Source of the DNA: Actinomadura rubteroloni
Lineage (GTDB): Bacteria > Actinomycetota > Actinomycetes > Streptosporangiales > Streptosporangiaceae
NCBI RefSeq assembly: GCF_002911665.1
Contig: NZ_MTBP01000001.1
Coordinates: forward strand, 744,001 to 808,000
DNA: 64,000 nucleotides
Reading direction: 5' to 3'
How positions within the stretch are numbered: position 1 is the first letter of the stretch; each line of letters starts with the position of its first letter. The notes beneath the pieces were generated by a model. The model did no database searches. It saw nothing but the letters and a program-made list of their open reading frames with translations, and had not been told where the DNA came from. Position numbers and translations under genes: made by a program. Below, in pieces: positions 1-7,985 of this stretch.

Positions 1-187
1 CGAGGCACACGCCCGCGTCGGCGGGATGGCCGGGGCCGGGGCTGAGCAGGACGCCGTCCGCCCCGGCGGCGTCGGCGACGGCGGCCTCGGTGCGGCTGCG
101 GACGTCGCACGTCGCGCCCAGCTCCCGCAGGTACTGGACGATCGTGAAGACGAAGCTGTCGTGGTTGTCCACGACGAGGACGCGCAT
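1..187 (-). CDS. pabA: Glutamine amidotransferase of anthranilate/aminodeoxychorismate synthase (partial)
   Basis: The first 62 codons are present; the rest lies beyond the left edge. The translation opens MRVLVVDNHDSFVFTIVQYL and continues to LLSPGPGHP, the N-terminal signature of class I glutamine amidotransferases paired with chorismate-using synthases (TrpG/PabA). The enzyme releases ammonia from glutamine for anthranilate or 4-amino-4-deoxychorismate synthesis in the cytoplasm. The catalytic Cys and His are outside the window. In streptomycetes the gene beside the sortase and crgA is usually named pabA, so I prefer that, but trpG cannot be excluded from this fragment. It follows the small membrane protein gene at 222–398 on the same strand with a 34-nt gap and may share its transcript. 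Confidence 0.85.
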   Translation of the reverse strand, partial: MRVLVVDNHDSFVFTIVQYLRELGATCDVRSRTEAAVADAAGADGVLLSPGPGHPADAGVCL

Positions 188-221
188 CCGGACATTGTGC
201 CCGGAATTCGTCCGAAATCGG

Positions 222-398
222 TCACCGGTGGGGCGACGGCGTCCCGTCCATCACGCCGTGGTCGAACTGGGTCTTGGGCTCCAGCCACGGGAACACGACG
301 TACCAGAGCACCAGGCCCGCCACCAGGACGGCCACCGCGACGATCAGGAGCCTGACGCGCGGGTCGTCCGGCAGCCGTCGCCAGATCCACAGGTACAC
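222..398 (-). CDS. Small single-pass membrane protein next to sortase
   Basis: A 58-residue protein starting at GTG 398, preceded by GAAGGAGG with good spacing. It begins with an amphipathic stretch (YLWIWRRLPDDPRVR), has one membrane segment (about residues 18–37, LLIVAVAVLVAGLVLWYVVF) and then a short tail with PWLEPKTQFDHGVMDG. Small proteins of this type follow class E sortase genes in many actinomycetes. Its ribosome binding site abuts the sortase stop codon at 409, so the two are very likely co-transcribed and coupled. The function is unknown; a helper or substrate-handling role for the sortase is inference from context only. Confidence 0.8.
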   Translation of the reverse strand: MYLWIWRRLPDDPRVRLLIVAVAVLVAGLVLWYVVFPWLEPKTQFDHGVMDGTPSPHR

Positions 399-408
399 GG
401 GGCCTCCT

Positions 409-1035
409 TCAGCGTGCGGCGGCGCGCGGGACGGTCGCGGTGAGCCGGCCGAAGACGATCAGCCGGCGCGCGGCGGAGTACTTGGGGTGGCAGGTCGTGA
501 GCGTGATCAGCCGCTCGGTGGGGCGGCGGCCGGGGTGGAGGGGGACGGGCGCGGTCACGTCCACCTCGGTCGGCTTGACGATCTTGAGCCCGGTGACGGT
601 GTAGGTGTACTGCCCGTCCCGGGTGTCCACGAGGATCTTGTCGCCGGGCCGCAGTTCGGCGGCGCGGTTGAACGGCGCCGAGTAGGTCGTGCGGTGGCCG
701 GAGACGACGAAGTTGCCGACGCGTCCGGGCAGGGCCGTCCCGGGGTAGTGGCCGGGGCCTTTGCGCAGGTCGGCGCGGCTGACGCCCTCGATGACGACAT
801 AGTGGTAGCTCTTCCCGAACCGGGGGATCCGCAGGAGCGCGACGCCCGTCCCGAGCCGGACCTTCTCGGTCGTGACCCTGGTGTTCGTCCAGGACTTGCG
901 CATCGCCGCGTCGAGCTTGTGCTGCTGCCCGGCGGTGTAGGCGCCGGTGCCCCACAGCTCGTAGGCGAAGAACAGCAGCAGGACGAGACCGGCGGTGACG
1001 CACAGCTCGCCCATCCCCCGGATGACCACCCGCAC
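409..1035 (-). CDS. Class E sortase
   Basis: Membrane-anchored transpeptidase of 208 residues that cleaves a C-terminal sorting motif of secreted proteins and attaches them to the cell wall. An N-terminal membrane segment (GELCVTAGLVLLLFFAYELW) is followed by the sortase beta-barrel. The catalytic triad is visible: His in VVSGHRTTYS, Cys in LTTCHPKYS, and Arg in the closing strand (RRLIVFGRL). Start GTG 1035 is chosen because AGGAAGGA lies about 10 nt upstream; upstream in-frame starts would run into the crgA promoter region. The gene is divergent from crgA and followed by the small membrane protein gene. No LPxTG-type substrate is encoded in the window. Confidence 0.9.
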   Translation of the reverse strand: MRVVIRGMGELCVTAGLVLLLFFAYELWGTGAYTAGQQHKLDAAMRKSWTNTRVTTEKVRLGTGVALLRIPRFGKSYHYVVIEGVSRADLRKGPGHYPGTALPGRVGNFVVSGHRTTYSAPFNRAAELRPGDKILVDTRDGQYTYTVTGLKIVKPTEVDVTAPVPLHPGRRPTERLITLTTCHPKYSAARRLIVFGRLTATVPRAAAR

Positions 1036-1206
1036 CGCTGCCCGTCCTTCCTCATGGCCGTGCCCGGTGATCAGCGTATTGGCGCGGACGCGGTGGTGCT
1101 TACCCGCTCCGAACGCCGTACGCTGCCTACCAGCGACTACGCTTACCGACACCAATCACCGTCGCGGACCGGCGTTCCGGGCCGCCCCGAGGAGACCGAT
1201 CTCGCC

Positions 1207-1464
1207 GTGGCCAAGTCGAAAGTGCGCAAGAAGGCCGTCTACACGCCGCCGCAGAAGTCCAAGGCCCCCGAGGTCAGCCCACGCTGGCTCGCGCCGCTGA
1301 TGGTCACGTTGTGGCTGGTCGGGCTGCTGTGGATCGCGGTGTTCTACGTGACGGCCAGCACCGGTACGGACGTGCCGGTGATGAGCGGCCTGCACAACTG
1401 GAACCTGGGCATCGGGTTCGCGTTGATCATCCTGGGGCTGGTGGCGGCGACGCGCTGGCGTTGA
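1207..1464 (+). CDS. crgA: Cell division protein CrgA
   Basis: An 85-residue protein with two predicted membrane segments (about 28–49 and 64–82). The N-terminus is basic (MAKSKVRKKAVYTPP), followed by PRWLAPLMVTLWLVGLLWI and a short loop with the family's conserved LHNWNLGIGF motif. CrgA works at the divisome: it interacts with FtsZ and PBPs and in Streptomyces restrains premature Z-ring assembly before sporulation septation. Start GTG 1207 has GAGGAG about 12 nt upstream. Length and topology are typical. It is divergent from the sortase and convergent with the rhomboid gene, from which a long hairpin separates it. Confidence 0.95.
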   Translation: MAKSKVRKKAVYTPPQKSKAPEVSPRWLAPLMVTLWLVGLLWIAVFYVTASTGTDVPVMSGLHNWNLGIGFALIILGLVAATRWR

Positions 1465-1501
1465 GCCTTACCCCGTTTCAGACCGGACGAATCCACGGAA
1501 G

Positions 1502-1540
1502 TTATCCACAGGCTGGGGATCGTCCGCCGGGTTTTCCACA
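1502..1540 (+). promoter_or_regulatory. Pair of DnaA-box-like 9-mers
   Basis: TTATCCACA, the classical DnaA box, lies at 1502–1510. A one-mismatch copy TTTTCCACA follows at 1532–1540 in the same orientation, 30 bp away (about three helical turns). They sit in the crgA 3' region. Binding by DnaA is inference; the second box overlaps the left arm of the downstream hairpin. Confidence 0.4.
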
Positions 1541-1586
1541 GAACGGACGCCGCCTTCCCTTGTGGGCGGGCGGCGTCCGTTCTGTG
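1537..1586. terminator. Bidirectional hairpin terminator between crgA and rhomboid gene
   Basis: A perfect 18-bp inverted repeat (1537–1554 with 1569–1586) with a 14-nt loop lies between two convergent genes, ending 2 nt before the rhomboid stop codon. There is no U tract, as is common in actinomycetes. Confidence 0.75.
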
Positions 1587-1588
1587 AC

Positions 1589-2482
1589 CTACAGGACCGA
1601 CCCCGGGATCGCGGCGGTCTTCACCACCACCGTGAGCAGCAGCGCGAGCGCCACGACCGCCGGAGCGGCCACGTTCACCATGCGCTGCAACCGCGGCGGC
1701 GTGTACGCGTACGCGGCGGCGAGCAGCCCCCCGACCGCCAGCCCGCCGATGTGGCCCTGCCACGAGATGTTCGTCCCCGGCGCGAACGTGATCACCAGGT
1801 TGAGCACCAGCACCAGCACGATCGGCTGCACCGGGATGCCCAGCTTGAGGCCCAGCACGAAGAACGCGGCGAACAGCCCGAAGATCGCGCCGGACGCCCC
1901 CACCGCCGCCCCGCCCGGATCCAGGACGTACAGCAGCACCGAACCGCCGATCCCCGCCAGCAGGTACAGCGCGAGGAACCGGACGCGTCCGAGCATCCGC
2001 TCCAGCGGCGGCCCGACGACCCACAGCGCCCACATGTTGAACAGGATGTGGGTGATCGCGAGCGCGTCGCCGTTGGGCCGCTCGTGCAGGAACATCGACG
2101 TGACGAGCCGGTACCACTGGCCCTCGGCGACGCCGCCGACCGAACCGTCCGGCATGACGGCGACGCCGGTCATCAGCAGCTCGTAGACGAACCGCGACGA
2201 CGCGATCTCGCCGAGGAAGGCGACGACGCACAGGCCGATCAGCGCGAACGTCACGGTCGGCCGCCAGTCGCCCCCGCCGCGCGGCGCGCCGGACGGGCGC
2301 CGGACGCTCTTGGCCCCCTCGTTCACGCACTCGACGCACTGGTGGCCGACGGCCGCCTCGCGCATGCAGTCCGGGCAGATGAAGCGGTCGCAGCGGGTGC
2401 AGCGGACGTACGTCTCCCGTCCCGGATGGCGGTAGCACGACGGCACCGACGTCTCCGGGGCGGACGGGGAATCTGAGGTCAT
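1589..2482 (-). CDS. Rhomboid family intramembrane serine protease
   Basis: A 297-residue polytopic protease. The N-terminal cytoplasmic part contains a zinc-ribbon/B-box-like segment (CYRHPGRETYVRCTRCDRFICPDC…CVEC, about residues 16–52). The rhomboid core follows with the conserved HILFNMWALW, the catalytic Ser in GASGAIFG and the catalytic His in WQGHIGG. It cleaves membrane substrates within the bilayer; the natural substrate is unknown. Location between crgA and the cyclophilin gene is conserved in actinomycetes. Start ATG 2482 follows a weak GAGAGA site. The 41-nt gap after the cyclophilin gene on the same strand suggests co-transcription. Confidence 0.93.
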   Translation of the reverse strand: MTSDSPSAPETSVPSCYRHPGRETYVRCTRCDRFICPDCMREAAVGHQCVECVNEGAKSVRRPSGAPRGGGDWRPTVTFALIGLCVVAFLGEIASSRFVYELLMTGVAVMPDGSVGGVAEGQWYRLVTSMFLHERPNGDALAITHILFNMWALWVVGPPLERMLGRVRFLALYLLAGIGGSVLLYVLDPGGAAVGASGAIFGLFAAFFVLGLKLGIPVQPIVLVLVLNLVITFAPGTNISWQGHIGGLAVGGLLAAAYAYTPPRLQRMVNVAAPAVVALALLLTVVVKTAAIPGSVL

Positions 2483-2523
2483 GGGGCGGCTCTCTCGGGG
2501 CCGGGGTCGGGTCTCACCCTGTA

Positions 2524-3054
2524 TTACGACTGGCGGCGCTCGATCGTCACCGATTCGATGGCCACGTCCTGCACCGGGCGGTCGCCCCGGCCCGTCTCGA
2601 CGCCGGAGATCGCGTCCACGACGTTGGTGCCCTCGACGACCTTGCCGAAGATCGTGTGGCGGCCGGTGAGGTGCGCGGTGTTCTGGACGTTGGTCGTGAT
2701 GAAGAACTGCGACCCGTTGGTGCCCGGCCCGGCGTTGGCCATCGCGAGCAGGTACGGGCGGTCGAACTTCAGGGACGGGTCGAACTCGTCCTTGAACTGG
2801 TAGCCCGGGCCGCCGGTGCCGGTGCCGAGCGGGTCGCCGCCCTGAATCATGAAGTTCGGGATGACCCGGTGGAAGATCGTCCCGGCGTAGAGCGACTCCT
2901 CGGTCTTCTGGCCGGTGGCGGGGTGCGTCCACGGCCGGCCGCCCTCGGCGAGCCCGACGAAGTTCGCGACCGTCTCCGGCGCCTGCTGCGGGTAGAGCTG
3001 GACGACGATCTTTCCGGCGGTCGTGTTCAGCGTCGCAAAGATTTCCTCAGCCAC
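2524..3054 (-). CDS. ppiA: Cyclophilin-type peptidyl-prolyl cis-trans isomerase
   Basis: A 176-residue cytoplasmic protein catalysing cis–trans isomerisation of X-Pro bonds. The cyclophilin core is complete: FHRVIPNFMIQGGDPLGTGTGG, the Ala-Asn-Ala motif in LLAMANAGPGTNGSQFFIT, and HTIFGKVVEG. There is no signal peptide. Start GTG 3054 has GAGGAGG about 10 nt upstream. It is the first gene of the pair with the rhomboid protease and is divergent from the DUF5324 gene. Confidence 0.93.
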   Translation of the reverse strand: MAEEIFATLNTTAGKIVVQLYPQQAPETVANFVGLAEGGRPWTHPATGQKTEESLYAGTIFHRVIPNFMIQGGDPLGTGTGGPGYQFKDEFDPSLKFDRPYLLAMANAGPGTNGSQFFITTNVQNTAHLTGRHTIFGKVVEGTNVVDAISGVETGRGDRPVQDVAIESVTIERRQS

Positions 3055-3196
3055 GTGGGCTGCCTCCTCGTCGTTGGTGTGCGGAACGCGATGGGCCCAT
3101 GATCACCCCACGTCATCACAAGATCACCCGAATGGGGTTTACCCCTCGCCCGCGGGGAAGGCTGCAGGACAGGACCTCGCAAACAGGGAGGTTAGC

Positions 3197-3679
3197 GTGT
3201 CCCTCAGATTGAGTAACCGTCGTGGCCGCAAACAGGACGTCCGTGCCGCCTTCGATCGCGCCCAGGGCGCGGTCGTGCAGGGGGTGGACGTCGCGCAGCG
3301 CGGCGCGTCGGCGGCGGCCGAGCGGATCGGCCCGGCCGCACGCCAGACGCGGGAGGTCACGGCCGACCGGCTGCTGGCCGCCCGCGCGTGGAGCGCTCCC
3401 CGCCTGGAGCGCGCCTCGAAGTACGTCGACAGCGATCTCGGCCCCAAGGTCAGCGCGGTGCTGGCCGACACGGCCAAGCGCGTCGAACCCGCCGATCCCA
3501 AGCGCGGACGCGTCCGCCGGGTGATGTTCGTCGGCCTCGCGGTCGCGGCCTTCGCCGGCGTCGTCGGCGCGGTCCGGACGCGGCGGGCGCAGACGGCGAT
3601 GTTCGACGAGTCCACGACCGAACCGGAACCCGTCGCGGGGTCGCCGAGCAGCGCGGACGGCGCCCGAGCGTCGTCGTGA
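3197..3679 (+). CDS. DUF5324-like membrane-anchored protein
   Basis: A 160-residue protein with a long Ala/Arg-rich helical N-terminal part (about 1–110, many charged amphipathic helices), one membrane helix (VMFVGLAVAAFAGVVGAV, about 113–130) and an acidic Ser-rich tail. Streptomyces carries a DUF5324 gene of the same architecture at this locus beside the cyclophilin gene; the family's function is unknown. Start GTG 3197 follows GGGAGG with 5-nt spacing. A GC hairpin follows the stop codon. Confidence 0.75.
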   Translation: MSLRLSNRRGRKQDVRAAFDRAQGAVVQGVDVAQRGASAAAERIGPAARQTREVTADRLLAARAWSAPRLERASKYVDSDLGPKVSAVLADTAKRVEPADPKRGRVRRVMFVGLAVAAFAGVVGAVRTRRAQTAMFDESTTEPEPVAGSPSSADGARASS

Positions 3680-3689
3680 GCGGTGGCGG

Positions 3690-3715
3690 GAGCCCGGCCG
3701 GCGGGGGCCGGGCTC
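3690..3715 (+). terminator. Terminator after DUF5324 gene
   Basis: A 10-bp GC-rich stem (3690–3699 with 3706–3715) with a 6-nt loop, 11 nt after the stop codon of the DUF5324-like gene. Confidence 0.6.
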
Positions 3716-3767
3716 TTGACCGTCCGGGTGGATTCCCGCGCTTTCTACCAACCGGTACCGTGAACGC

Positions 3768-4610
3768 ATGTCAGCGAATCGCGGCCGGGCGGAACCCCTC
3801 GGCGCCGGGCTCGCCGCCCGGCTGCGGCGCCGTGCCCGGCAGGGCCTGCACACCGCCGTGCACCAGGGCTGGGAGTGGATCCAGCGGCACGGCGAGATCA
3901 CCCCGCACACCCCCGGGCGGCGCCGGTTCGCCTACCTCGGCGAGGGCGCGGCGATCGGGTTCCCGGTCGGGACGATCTACGGCGAGCCGTGGATCTCGAT
4001 CGGCGACCACACGCTGGTCGGCACCCATGTGACGATCTCGGCCGGGTTCGTGCCCGGCCTGGACCTCGGCCCGGACGTGATCGTCCGCATCGGGCAGAGC
4101 TGCTCGCTCGGCCGCGGCACGCACATCGTCGGGCACCAGTCGATCGAGATCGGGAACGACGTCTTCACGGGCCCGAACGTCTACATCACCGACCAGAACC
4201 ACACCTACGGCGACCTGTCCATGCCCATCGGACGGCAGTGGCCCGAGAACAACCCGGTCGTCATCGGCGACGGCTGCTGGATCGGCACCGGAGCGATCAT
4301 CCTGCCGGGCACGCGCCTCGGCCGGAACGTGGCGGTGGCGGGCGGCGCGGTCGTGCGCGGCGAGTTCCCCGACCACGCGGTCGTCGGCGGCGTCCCCGCC
4401 AAGATCCTGCGCAGCCACGACCCCGAGACGGGCTGGCAGCCGCCGCTGCGTCCGACGTCGTCCCCGCTGGTCCCGGTTCAGGACCTGCCGCTGCTGGCGA
4501 TGGACGGCATGGCCGGCCTCCAGATCCTCTCCGACCGCCTCCGCGAGGAGGATCGCGCCCGCATGGCCGCCGACGTCACTCCCGGCGATCTCCACGAAGA
4601 GGCCGGCTGA
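3768..4610 (+). CDS. Left-handed beta-helix (hexapeptide repeat) acyltransferase
   Basis: A 280-residue member of the LbetaH acyltransferase superfamily, close to maltose/galactoside O-acetyltransferases and WbbJ-like enzymes. The repeats (ISIGDHTLVGTHVTISAG, IEIGNDVFTGPNVYIT) form the helix, with the family's DQNHTYGD loop supplying the catalytic His, and GDGCWIGTGAIILPGT and AVVGGVPAKILR at the end. A Arg-rich N-terminal extension (about 40 residues) and a C-terminal extension (about 225–280) are unusual additions. It probably acetylates a sugar or glycan; the acceptor cannot be inferred. Start ATG 3768. It stands alone between a terminator and the convergent tetR gene. Confidence 0.88.
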   Translation: MSANRGRAEPLGAGLAARLRRRARQGLHTAVHQGWEWIQRHGEITPHTPGRRRFAYLGEGAAIGFPVGTIYGEPWISIGDHTLVGTHVTISAGFVPGLDLGPDVIVRIGQSCSLGRGTHIVGHQSIEIGNDVFTGPNVYITDQNHTYGDLSMPIGRQWPENNPVVIGDGCWIGTGAIILPGTRLGRNVAVAGGAVVRGEFPDHAVVGGVPAKILRSHDPETGWQPPLRPTSSPLVPVQDLPLLAMDGMAGLQILSDRLREEDRARMAADVTPGDLHEEAG

Positions 4611-4626
4611 CCCGCCGTCCCGGCCG

Positions 4627-5214
4627 TCAGGACGCCACGAGGGCGCTGAGCATTTCCACCCAGGTCCGGATGAAGGTCTCGTCGTCCAGGGCGGGGGTGG
4701 CGTTGAAGAGGTCGCGGGGCATGCGGGCGGAGAAGAGGGCTCCCAGGGCTACCACCGCGACGGCGTCGGCGCGGTCGGGGGACAGGCCGGCCAGATCGGC
4801 CAACTGGGCGGCGAAGCCGGTCTGGGACGTGCCGAGGAGCTGGTTCACCGCGTCGCGGACCAGGTCGGGGCGGGAGCGGGCCTCGGCGGCGAGGATCTGG
4901 AGGAGTTCGCGCTCTTCGTCCAGTTCGGCGAGGACGTAGCGGGCCGTCAGGGTCAGTTCGGTGCGCAGGTCGCCGACGCCGGTGAAGGTCGCGCGGATGT
5001 CGCGGAGCGCGTGCAGGCGGGCCAGGTGGCGGTCGATGCCCGCGCGGAGCAGGTCCTCCTTGCTGCGGAAATGGTGGTAGAGGCCGCCCGCGCCGGGGGT
5101 GAGGCCGGCGGCGGCCTCGATCTTGGCGACGCTCGTCCCGCGGAAGCCGTGCGCGCCGAACAGTTCCATCGCCGCGTCGATGATGCGGTCCCGGGTGGGG
5201 CTTGACGTCGTCAT
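4627..5214 (-). CDS. TetR/AcrR family transcriptional regulator
   Basis: A 195-residue regulator: N-terminal HTH (about residues 8–55; RIIDAAMELFGAHGFRGTSV, then GGLYHHFRSKEDLL) and a helical ligand domain. It is divergent from the ABC1 kinase/P450 pair, and an 8-bp inverted repeat lies in the 53-bp gap, so it most likely represses itself and that pair. The inducer is unknown. The 3' end is convergent with the acyltransferase gene, 16 nt away. Confidence 0.9.
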   Translation of the reverse strand: MTTSSPTRDRIIDAAMELFGAHGFRGTSVAKIEAAAGLTPGAGGLYHHFRSKEDLLRAGIDRHLARLHALRDIRATFTGVGDLRTELTLTARYVLAELDEERELLQILAAEARSRPDLVRDAVNQLLGTSQTGFAAQLADLAGLSPDRADAVAVVALGALFSARMPRDLFNATPALDDETFIRTWVEMLSALVAS

Positions 5215-5226
5215 GGACCTAAGTAA

Positions 5227-5247
5227 ACACTGAGGCCAACTCAGTGT
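5227..5247. promoter_or_regulatory. Putative TetR operator
   Basis: Perfect inverted repeat ACACTGAG-N5-CTCAGTGT between tetR (start 5214) and the ABC1 kinase gene (start 5268). Size and placement are typical of TetR-family operators; occupancy would block both directions. Confidence 0.7.
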
Positions 5248-5267
5248 CTACTGACGGGGAGTCAGTG

Positions 5268-6674
5268 ATGGACGAGGAGGAACGTCCGGTCCGGGGCGGA
5301 CGGGTGGCGCGCACGGCGCCGCTCGTCGGGCTCGCGGGACGGACGGCGGGGGAGACCGTCGTCGCGTCGCTCCGGCTGCGCGCGAAAGACCGCGCCGAGG
5401 GGCGGGCCGCCGCGCACGCGCGTGCCGCCGAGCGGTACGCCGAGCGGCTCGGACGGTCCAAGGGCGTGCTGATGAAGGCCGGGCAACTGCTGTCGTTCGT
5501 CAGCTTCGGCGCGATGGTCGGCGAGGAGTACCAGTCCGTCTACCAGGCGGCGCTGGCGCGGCTCCAGGACGACGCCCCGCCGATGCCGCCCGAGCTGGCC
5601 GCCCGGACGATCGAGACCGAGCTGGGCGCCCCGCCCGGCGAGCTGTTCGCCGAGTTCGCGCCGGAGCCGCTCGCCGCCGCGTCCATCGGGCAGGTGCACG
5701 CGGCGCGGCTGCGCGACGGCCGGCGCGTCGCCGTCAAGGTGCAGTATCCGGGTGTGGAGGAGGCGATCCGCGCGGACCTCGCCAACACCGAGCTGCTGGC
5801 GACGTTCTTCCGGCTGGCGCGCGGGATGATGCCCCGGCCCGTCCAGCTCGACGTGCGGGGGATGGCGCGGGAGGTCGCCGAGCGCATCGGCGAGGAGATC
5901 GACTACCGGACGGAGGCCGCCCACCAGCGCGAGTTCGCCGACTTCTACCGGGGGCACCCGTTCGTCCGGATCCCGGAGGTCGTGCCGGAGCTGAGCACGC
6001 GGCGCGTCCTCACGACCGAACTCGCCGAGGGCCTGCGGTTCGCGGACGCGCTGAAAGAGGACCAGCGGCTCAAGGACCTCTGGGGCGAAACCGTGTTCCG
6101 TTTCTCGCTCGGCGGGCTGCGGACGCTGCGGCTGTTCAACGGCGACCCGCACCCCGGCAACTACCTGTTCCACCGCGACGGGACGGTCACGTTCCTCGAC
6201 TTCGGCTGCGTCCGGCGCTTCACCGCCGCCCAGATGAACACGATCGTCGAGTCCGTGCGCGCGACGGTCGCGGGCGACGCCGACGCGCTGACCGCGACGT
6301 TCCGCGCGAACGGCTTCCTGAACGGCGCCGAGGTCCCCGAACCCGCCGAACTGCTCGCCTACATGCGGGAGTCGCTGCGCGCGACCGTCGCGCCGCAGCC
6401 GTTCACCTTCACGCGCGAGTACGCGGCGCGGCTCGTGGCGGCCGAGTACTCCGTCGACGGCGAGCACCGCGACGTGGTCCGCAAGATGACGCCGCCCCCG
6501 CACTTCCTGTTCCTGTCGCGCATCGACCTCGGCGTGACGGCGATCCTCGGCGAGCTGAACGCCACCGGCCCGTGGGAGGCGATCCGCCGCGAATGGGACG
6601 AAGCGGGACCACCCGCCACCCCCTACGGCGAACAGGACCTCGCGTTCCGGACGGCGGCCGGCCATGTCCGGTGA
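5268..6674 (+). CDS. ABC1/UbiB (AarF) family atypical kinase
   Basis: A 468-residue protein-kinase-like protein. It shows the family features: the N-terminal KxGQ motif (VLMKAGQLLSF), the Ala-rich loop replacing the kinase P-loop (LAAASIGQVHAARL), the lysine strand VAVKVQYPG, the catalytic segment DPHPGNYLF and the metal-binding FLDFGC. Known members support quinone or lipid-related metabolism through ATPase activity. ATG 5268 is preferred over GTG 5244 because GGGGAG lies 6 nt upstream, while GTG 5244 falls inside the operator repeat. Its end overlaps the P450 start by 11 nt, so the two are translationally coupled. Confidence 0.9.
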   Translation: MDEEERPVRGGRVARTAPLVGLAGRTAGETVVASLRLRAKDRAEGRAAAHARAAERYAERLGRSKGVLMKAGQLLSFVSFGAMVGEEYQSVYQAALARLQDDAPPMPPELAARTIETELGAPPGELFAEFAPEPLAAASIGQVHAARLRDGRRVAVKVQYPGVEEAIRADLANTELLATFFRLARGMMPRPVQLDVRGMAREVAERIGEEIDYRTEAAHQREFADFYRGHPFVRIPEVVPELSTRRVLTTELAEGLRFADALKEDQRLKDLWGETVFRFSLGGLRTLRLFNGDPHPGNYLFHRDGTVTFLDFGCVRRFTAAQMNTIVESVRATVAGDADALTATFRANGFLNGAEVPEPAELLAYMRESLRATVAPQPFTFTREYAARLVAAEYSVDGEHRDVVRKMTPPPHFLFLSRIDLGVTAILGELNATGPWEAIRREWDEAGPPATPYGEQDLAFRTAAGHVR

Positions 6675-7737
6675 GGTCCGTTGGGACGAGACGGCCGGCG
6701 CGTTCCTGATCTCCGGCTACGAGGAGGCGTCGGCCGTCCTGCGCGGCACCGGGTGGAGCAGCGACCCGCGCCGCAGCCCCCGGACGCCGCCGCAGTTCGC
6801 CGACCTGCCCCCGAACGTCCTGCTGTTCCTCGACCCGCCCGACCACACGCGGCTGCGCCGGATGCTGAGCCCCGCGTTCACGCCGCGCGCGATCGAGCGG
6901 CTGCGCCCCCGCGTCACCGCGATCGTGGACGCCGCGCTGGACGGCCTGGAGGACGGCGCCGACATCGTCGCCGACCTGGCCTACCTGGTGCCGCTCGCGG
7001 TGGTCGCCGAACTGCTCGACGTCGGCGTGGCCGGCGCGGAACTGTTCCGGGACGAGACCCCCGCGCTCGCCGGCCTGCTGGAACTCGACGTCACCGAGGA
7101 CGGCGTCGCGCGCGCGGCGGCGGCGTCCACGGAGATCATGCTGTTCCTCACCCCACTGATCGCCGAGCGGACCACTCGGCCCGGCGACGACTTCGTCAGC
7201 GCGCTGCTCGCCGTGGACGGCATCGAGCCGGAGGAGGTCCTCGCGACCTGCGTCCTGCTGCTGGCCGCCGGGCACGAGACGACCGCGAACCTCATCGGGA
7301 CGGGCACGCTGGCCGTCCTGGACGACCCCGGCCGGCGTGCCGCGCTGCTGGACGACCCGCCGCGCGCCGTCGAGGAACTGCTCCGCCACCAGAGCCCGGT
7401 GAAACTCGCCGGCCGCGTCGCACTGTCCGATCAAACGGTCGGCGGCGCCGCCATCCCCGCAGGCAGCCAGGTGTTCGTGATGATCGGCGAGGCGAACCGC
7501 GACCCCCGCCACGTCCCGGACGCGTCCCGCCTCGACCTGACCCGCGCCCCGCTCCCCCATCTGGCGTTCGGCGCGGGCGCGCACTTCTGCCTCGGCGCCG
7601 CACTCGCCCGCATGGAGGCCGCCGAAACGCTGTCCCGACTGTTCGCCCGGTTCCCGAACCTGACACGAGACGGCGCCGCCACCTGGCGCGCCTCGTCCAC
7701 CTTCCACGGACTGGACGAACTACGCGTCCGCCTCTGA
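6664..7737 (+). CDS. Cytochrome P450
   Basis: A 357-residue bacterial class I-type P450. Visible: AGHETT oxygen-activation motif of the I helix (202–207), ExxR in EELLR (238–241), and the heme-ligand loop FGAGAHFCLG with Cys309. It is shorter than typical actinobacterial P450s (about 400); roughly 30 N-terminal residues before the first beta region are missing, yet the core is intact. It overlaps the ABC1 kinase gene and shares its TetR operator. No ferredoxin or reductase gene is adjacent. The substrate is unknown. Degenerate copies of its 3' end lie downstream. Confidence 0.93.
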   Translation: MSGEVRWDETAGAFLISGYEEASAVLRGTGWSSDPRRSPRTPPQFADLPPNVLLFLDPPDHTRLRRMLSPAFTPRAIERLRPRVTAIVDAALDGLEDGADIVADLAYLVPLAVVAELLDVGVAGAELFRDETPALAGLLELDVTEDGVARAAAASTEIMLFLTPLIAERTTRPGDDFVSALLAVDGIEPEEVLATCVLLLAAGHETTANLIGTGTLAVLDDPGRRAALLDDPPRAVEELLRHQSPVKLAGRVALSDQTVGGAAIPAGSQVFVMIGEANRDPRHVPDASRLDLTRAPLPHLAFGAGAHFCLGAALARMEAAETLSRLFARFPNLTRDGAATWRASSTFHGLDELRVRL

Positions 7738-7985
7738 ACACGCCACGCGCCCCCGTCCCAGGCCCTGGGACGGGGGCGCGCGTCGTCGATCCCTCACGAG
7801 CTGGACGAGTTGCGCGGTCAGCTCTGAGAACGCCGCGCAGCTTCCGTCCCGGGCGGGGAGACAGCGTGACGCACGTCGTTGACTTTCCACGGGGCGGCCT
7901 TCGTCCCGGGGAGGGGCGGCGGCGTGGCGCGTCTCGTCCACCTTCCGCGGGGTGGGCGGGTTGCGCGTCTGGCTCTGAGAACGCA
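7684..7985 (+). repeat. Degenerate direct repeats of the P450 3' end
   Basis: The last coding bases of the P450 gene (7684–7742) recur as decayed copies at about 7790–7835, 7870–7910 (partial) and 7925–7985. Shared words include TCGTCCACCTTCC, CTGGACGA and GCTCTGA(G)AACGC. The first and last units are each followed by a hairpin with the core CCCCCGTCCC…GGGACGGGGG, and remnants of that hairpin (CCGTCCCGGG) follow the middle units. This fills the 293-nt space between the P450 and helicase genes; I see no gene in it. Confidence 0.65.
7746..7780 (+). terminator. Terminator after P450 gene
   Basis: A 17-bp GC-rich stem (7746–7762 with 7764–7780), 8 nt after the P450 stop codon; the apex must open to give a loop. 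Confidence 0.75.

Noticed and set aside
1480..1560. Small gene between crgA and rhomboid
   Set aside because: The region is explained by DnaA-box-like words and a strong hairpin; no frame with a start and ribosome site exists.
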